NCBI RefSeq assembly: GCF_034059295.1
Contig: NZ_CP139141.1
Coordinates: 3,517,001-3,581,000 of the forward strand
Length of the DNA: 64,000 nt
Direction of reading: 5' to 3'
Source of the DNA: Pseudomonas sp. HR96
GTDB taxonomy: Bacteria; Pseudomonadota; Gammaproteobacteria; Pseudomonadales; Pseudomonadaceae
How positions within the stretch are numbered: position 1 is the first letter of the stretch; the number at the start of each line of letters is the position of its first letter. This document shows positions 61,785 through 64,000 of the stretch, piece by piece. The translations under genes and the position numbers were made by a program. The notes below the pieces were generated by a model. That model made no database searches and had not been told where the DNA came from. It saw nothing but the letters and a program-made list of their open reading frames with translations.

Positions 61785-63206
61785 ATGGAATCCATCAATA
61801 CGCTTGGCAAAGAGGTCCAGCGGCGGCCCGGGCTGGTCATCTGGATCGCCGTCATCGCCGCCCTCGGCGGTCTGCTGTTCGGCTATGACACCGGCATCAT
61901 CGGCGTGGCCCTGCTGGGCCTGGGCCGACAATTCGCCCTGGATGACAGCCTCAAGCAACTGGTCACCGGCGGCATTATCTTCGGCGCGCTGTTCGGTTGC
62001 CTCGGCAGTGGGCCGATCTCCGATCATTTCGGCCGCCGCCGCGCGATCATCATGGTTGGCCTGGTGTTTGCGGTCGGCTCGCTGCTCTCGGCGCTGTCGC
62101 CGAGCGTGCCGGTGCTGATCCTTTCGCGCTTCCTGCTGGGCTTGAGCGCCGGCAGCGCGACGCAGATCATCCCGGTGTACATCGCCGAGGTGGCGCCGCC
62201 GGCGCACCGCGGCAAGCTGGTGGTGCTGTTCCAGTTCATGGTGGTATTCGGCATCACTGTCGCCTACTTCACCGGTTTCGGCCTGGGCGACCATTGGCGC
62301 ATCATGTTCGGCCTGGGCATCGTGCCGGCGCTGATCCTTCTCGCAGGAATGTTCGTGCTGCCCGAGAGCCCACGCTGGCTGCTGGTGAAGAACCGCGAGC
62401 AAGACGCCTACAACGTGCTGCGCCAGGTCCGTCAGACCGACGAGCAGGCCCGCGCCGAGATCGAAGAAATCAAGACCATCAGCCTCAAGCAGCCCGAGGG
62501 CGAGTGGCGCGACCTGGCCAAGCCCTGGATTCGTCCGGCCCTGATCGTTGGCGCGAGCATCTCGATGTTCTCGCAGATCACCGGCAACAACGCGCTCATC
62601 TATTACGCGCCGACCATTCTCACCCAGGCCGGGTTTTCCGATCAGATGGCGGTGCTGGCCACCGGTTGCAGCACCTTGCTGATCGTGATCATGACCATGG
62701 TCGGCAGTGTGCTGGTGGACCGCTATGGACGTCGCCGCTACCTGCTGTGGATGATCCCCGGCTCGATCATTGCGCTGGCTTTGATGGGCTACCTGTTCAT
62801 GGGCGGCGGCCCCACCACCGACGGCGGTCGCTGGCTGGTGGTGGCGTGCCTGGCGGCCTACCTGATGCTCAACTGTGGCGGCTTCGGTGTGTGTATCTGG
62901 CTGATCAACGCCGAGGTCTACCCCTTGTTCGTGCGCGGCAAAGGCGCCAGCGTCGGCGCGTTCAGCCACTGGTTCTTCGACCTGATCGTGACCCTCACCA
63001 CACTGAGCCTGGTGACCTGGCTCGGGATTGCCTATACCTTGTGGCTATACACGGGTATCTCGCTGATCTCGTTGATCTTTATCTACCGCTGCGTGCCGGA
63101 AACCAAGGGCCGTTCGCTGGAAGACATCGAGCACGCCCTGCGCAACGACCAGTTCTATCCGTACAAGGCCAAGAAGCTGGCCAGCAAGGTGCCGGTCAAC
63201 GCCTGA
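61785..63206 (+). CDS. sugar porter (MFS, XylE/GalP-like)
   Basis: 473 residues from MESINTLGKE at 61785 with GGGAG upstream; longer in-frame starts would overlap the divergent kinase promoter. The 12-helix sugar-porter signatures are all present: GGLLFGYDTGIIGVALL, DHFGRRRAI, PESPRWLLVKNREQDA, SQITGNNALIYYAPTIL, DRYGRRRYLLW and PETKGRSLEDIEHAL. A proton-coupled monosaccharide importer, substrate unknown. A terminator follows. Confidence 0.92.
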   Translation: MESINTLGKEVQRRPGLVIWIAVIAALGGLLFGYDTGIIGVALLGLGRQFALDDSLKQLVTGGIIFGALFGCLGSGPISDHFGRRRAIIMVGLVFAVGSLLSALSPSVPVLILSRFLLGLSAGSATQIIPVYIAEVAPPAHRGKLVVLFQFMVVFGITVAYFTGFGLGDHWRIMFGLGIVPALILLAGMFVLPESPRWLLVKNREQDAYNVLRQVRQTDEQARAEIEEIKTISLKQPEGEWRDLAKPWIRPALIVGASISMFSQITGNNALIYYAPTILTQAGFSDQMAVLATGCSTLLIVIMTMVGSVLVDRYGRRRYLLWMIPGSIIALALMGYLFMGGGPTTDGGRWLVVACLAAYLMLNCGGFGVCIWLINAEVYPLFVRGKGASVGAFSHWFFDLIVTLTTLSLVTWLGIAYTLWLYTGISLISLIFIYRCVPETKGRSLEDIEHALRNDQFYPYKAKKLASKVPVNA

Positions 63207-63222
63207 TCTGCCCCGGAGCATG

Positions 63223-63257
63223 AAAAAACCCTCGACCGTGGCCGGCGAGGGTTTTTT
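63223..63257 (+). terminator. intrinsic terminator of sugar porter gene
   Basis: AAAAAACCCTCG / CGAGGGTTTTTT stem with an 11-base loop and T-run, 17 bp after the stop. Confidence 0.88.
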
Positions 63258-63311
63258 CCATGGGCGTTTTGCAACATGATGTTCGGCTACGCACCTGCCC
63301 AGAGCTTCTCG

Positions 63312-64000
63312 ATGAACGCCACCGCTCCCCCGCTTGCGCCCTTTTCCCGCTATCAGAAATTCGTCGTCGGCCTGCTGGCCACTTTGCAATTCGCCGTCAT
63401 CATCGACTTCATGCTCATGGCCCCACTGGGCGCGATGATCATGCCGGCGCTCAGCATGTCGGCCCGCCAGTTCGGCCTGGTGGTCAGCGCCTATGCCTTC
63501 AGCGCCGGTCTTGCCGGCCTGCTTACTGCCGGCTTCGCCGATCGCTTCGATCGCAAGAAGCTGCTGCTGTTCTTCTATATGGGCTTTGTCGTTGGCACGC
63601 TCTGGTGCGGCCTGGCCAACAGCTTCGAGCTGTTGCTGCTGGCACGCATCGTGACCGGCATCTTTGCCGGGGTGATCGGCTCCATCGTCCTGGCGATCGC
63701 CGCCGACCTGTTCGCCCCGCAGTCCCGTGGCCGGGTCATGGGCGTGATCCAGACCGCTTTCGCCGCGAGCCAAGTGCTTGGCCTGCCGGTCGGTTTGTAC
63801 CTGGCCAACCATTGGTCATGGCACGCGCCGTTCCTGCTGCTGGCAGCCCTCGGTCTGGCCGGCGGCCTGGTCATCCTGCTGGCCATGCGCCCGGTGGCCG
63901 ATCATCTCACGGCACCGCAAGAGCACAGCGCCATGCGCCATCTGCTCAACACCCTCAGCACCCGGCGCCACTGGGCCGCGTTCGCGACCACTGCGCTGCT
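63312..64000 (+). CDS. MFS transporter, drug-resistance type (3' end outside window)
   Basis: An open frame runs to the right edge. Starts at 63276 and 63279 are in frame; 63312 (MNATAPPLAPFSRYQKF) is preferred because the others lie next to the terminator, though no site is strong. The visible 229 residues contain about six membrane helices: QFAVIIDFMLMAPLGAMIM, VVSAYAFSAGLAGLLTAGFADRFDRKKLL and RIVTGIFAGVIGSIVLAIAADLF, then SRGRVMGVIQTAFAASQVLG. This is the DHA1 (arabinose-efflux-like) layout. Substrate unknown. Confidence 0.82.
   Translation, partial: MNATAPPLAPFSRYQKFVVGLLATLQFAVIIDFMLMAPLGAMIMPALSMSARQFGLVVSAYAFSAGLAGLLTAGFADRFDRKKLLLFFYMGFVVGTLWCGLANSFELLLLARIVTGIFAGVIGSIVLAIAADLFAPQSRGRVMGVIQTAFAASQVLGLPVGLYLANHWSWHAPFLLLAALGLAGGLVILLAMRPVADHLTAPQEHSAMRHLLNTLSTRRHWAAFATTAL

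Overview
The window is a GC-rich chromosomal segment of a Pseudomonas, most likely of the P. putida / P. fluorescens lineage. The main evidence is the gene order yccA - tusDCB-E - ybiB - cysG - serS - crcB - rarA - lolA - ftsK - aat - bpt - infA - clpA - clpS - cspD - idh - nudix - mnmA - hflD - purB - roxA - GNAT, which from memory matches the P. aeruginosa PA2604-PA2631 neighbourhood almost gene for gene. Protein-level features (monomeric isocitrate dehydrogenase, an AtsK-type alkylsulfatase) agree. No database search could be run.

Layout. 1-7.8 kb: end of a MoxR/Bat-type operon (BatA fragment, BatB-TPR, BatD), translationally coupled to an exported sulfatase and followed by a membrane-anchored octaheme cytochrome c with a repeat-rich tail. 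7.8-10.7 kb: LysR regulator divergent from an MHS-family transporter and a type II dehydroquinase, a probable quinate/shikimate utilisation module. 10.7-18.1 kb: accessory-looking stretch with an unrecognised 1930-residue protein, a carboxymuconolactone-decarboxylase-like protein and a BrnT/BrnA toxin-antitoxin pair, ending at the 3' side of a tRNA-Ser(UGA). 18.3-23.7 kb: yccA, then a five-gene sulfate-ester operon (AtsK dioxygenase plus ABC importer). 23.9-48.8 kb: conserved housekeeping block (tRNA thiolation, siroheme, SerRS, fluoride export, replication-fork maintenance, lipoprotein carrier, DNA translocase, N-end rule enzymes with ClpA/ClpS, IF-1, CspD, IDH, MnmA, PurB). 48.8-59.9 kb: a complete CS1/Cbl-type (alternate chaperone-usher) fimbrial cluster with a BvgA/BvgS-like two-component system. 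59.9-64 kb: topoisomerase IB, a small P-loop kinase, a sugar porter and the start of another MFS transporter.

Most notable observations. (i) The fimbrial cluster carries two copies of one operator-promoter module, GTAGGAA-N2-TTCC-N12-GGAA-N2-TTCCT followed at the same distance by GCGAATAAT: one upstream of the pilin, the other upstream of the chaperone and regulator genes, implying an autoregulated circuit. (ii) The two tandem CblD-like tip genes share a 361-bp tract with only three differences inside otherwise diverged genes, a gene-conversion signature. (iii) The 1930-residue protein with internal membrane segments and an in-frame hexanucleotide repeat has no function I can assign and is the best candidate for something undescribed. 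(iv) The octaheme cytochrome next to a sulfatase and a Bat operon is an unusual partnership.
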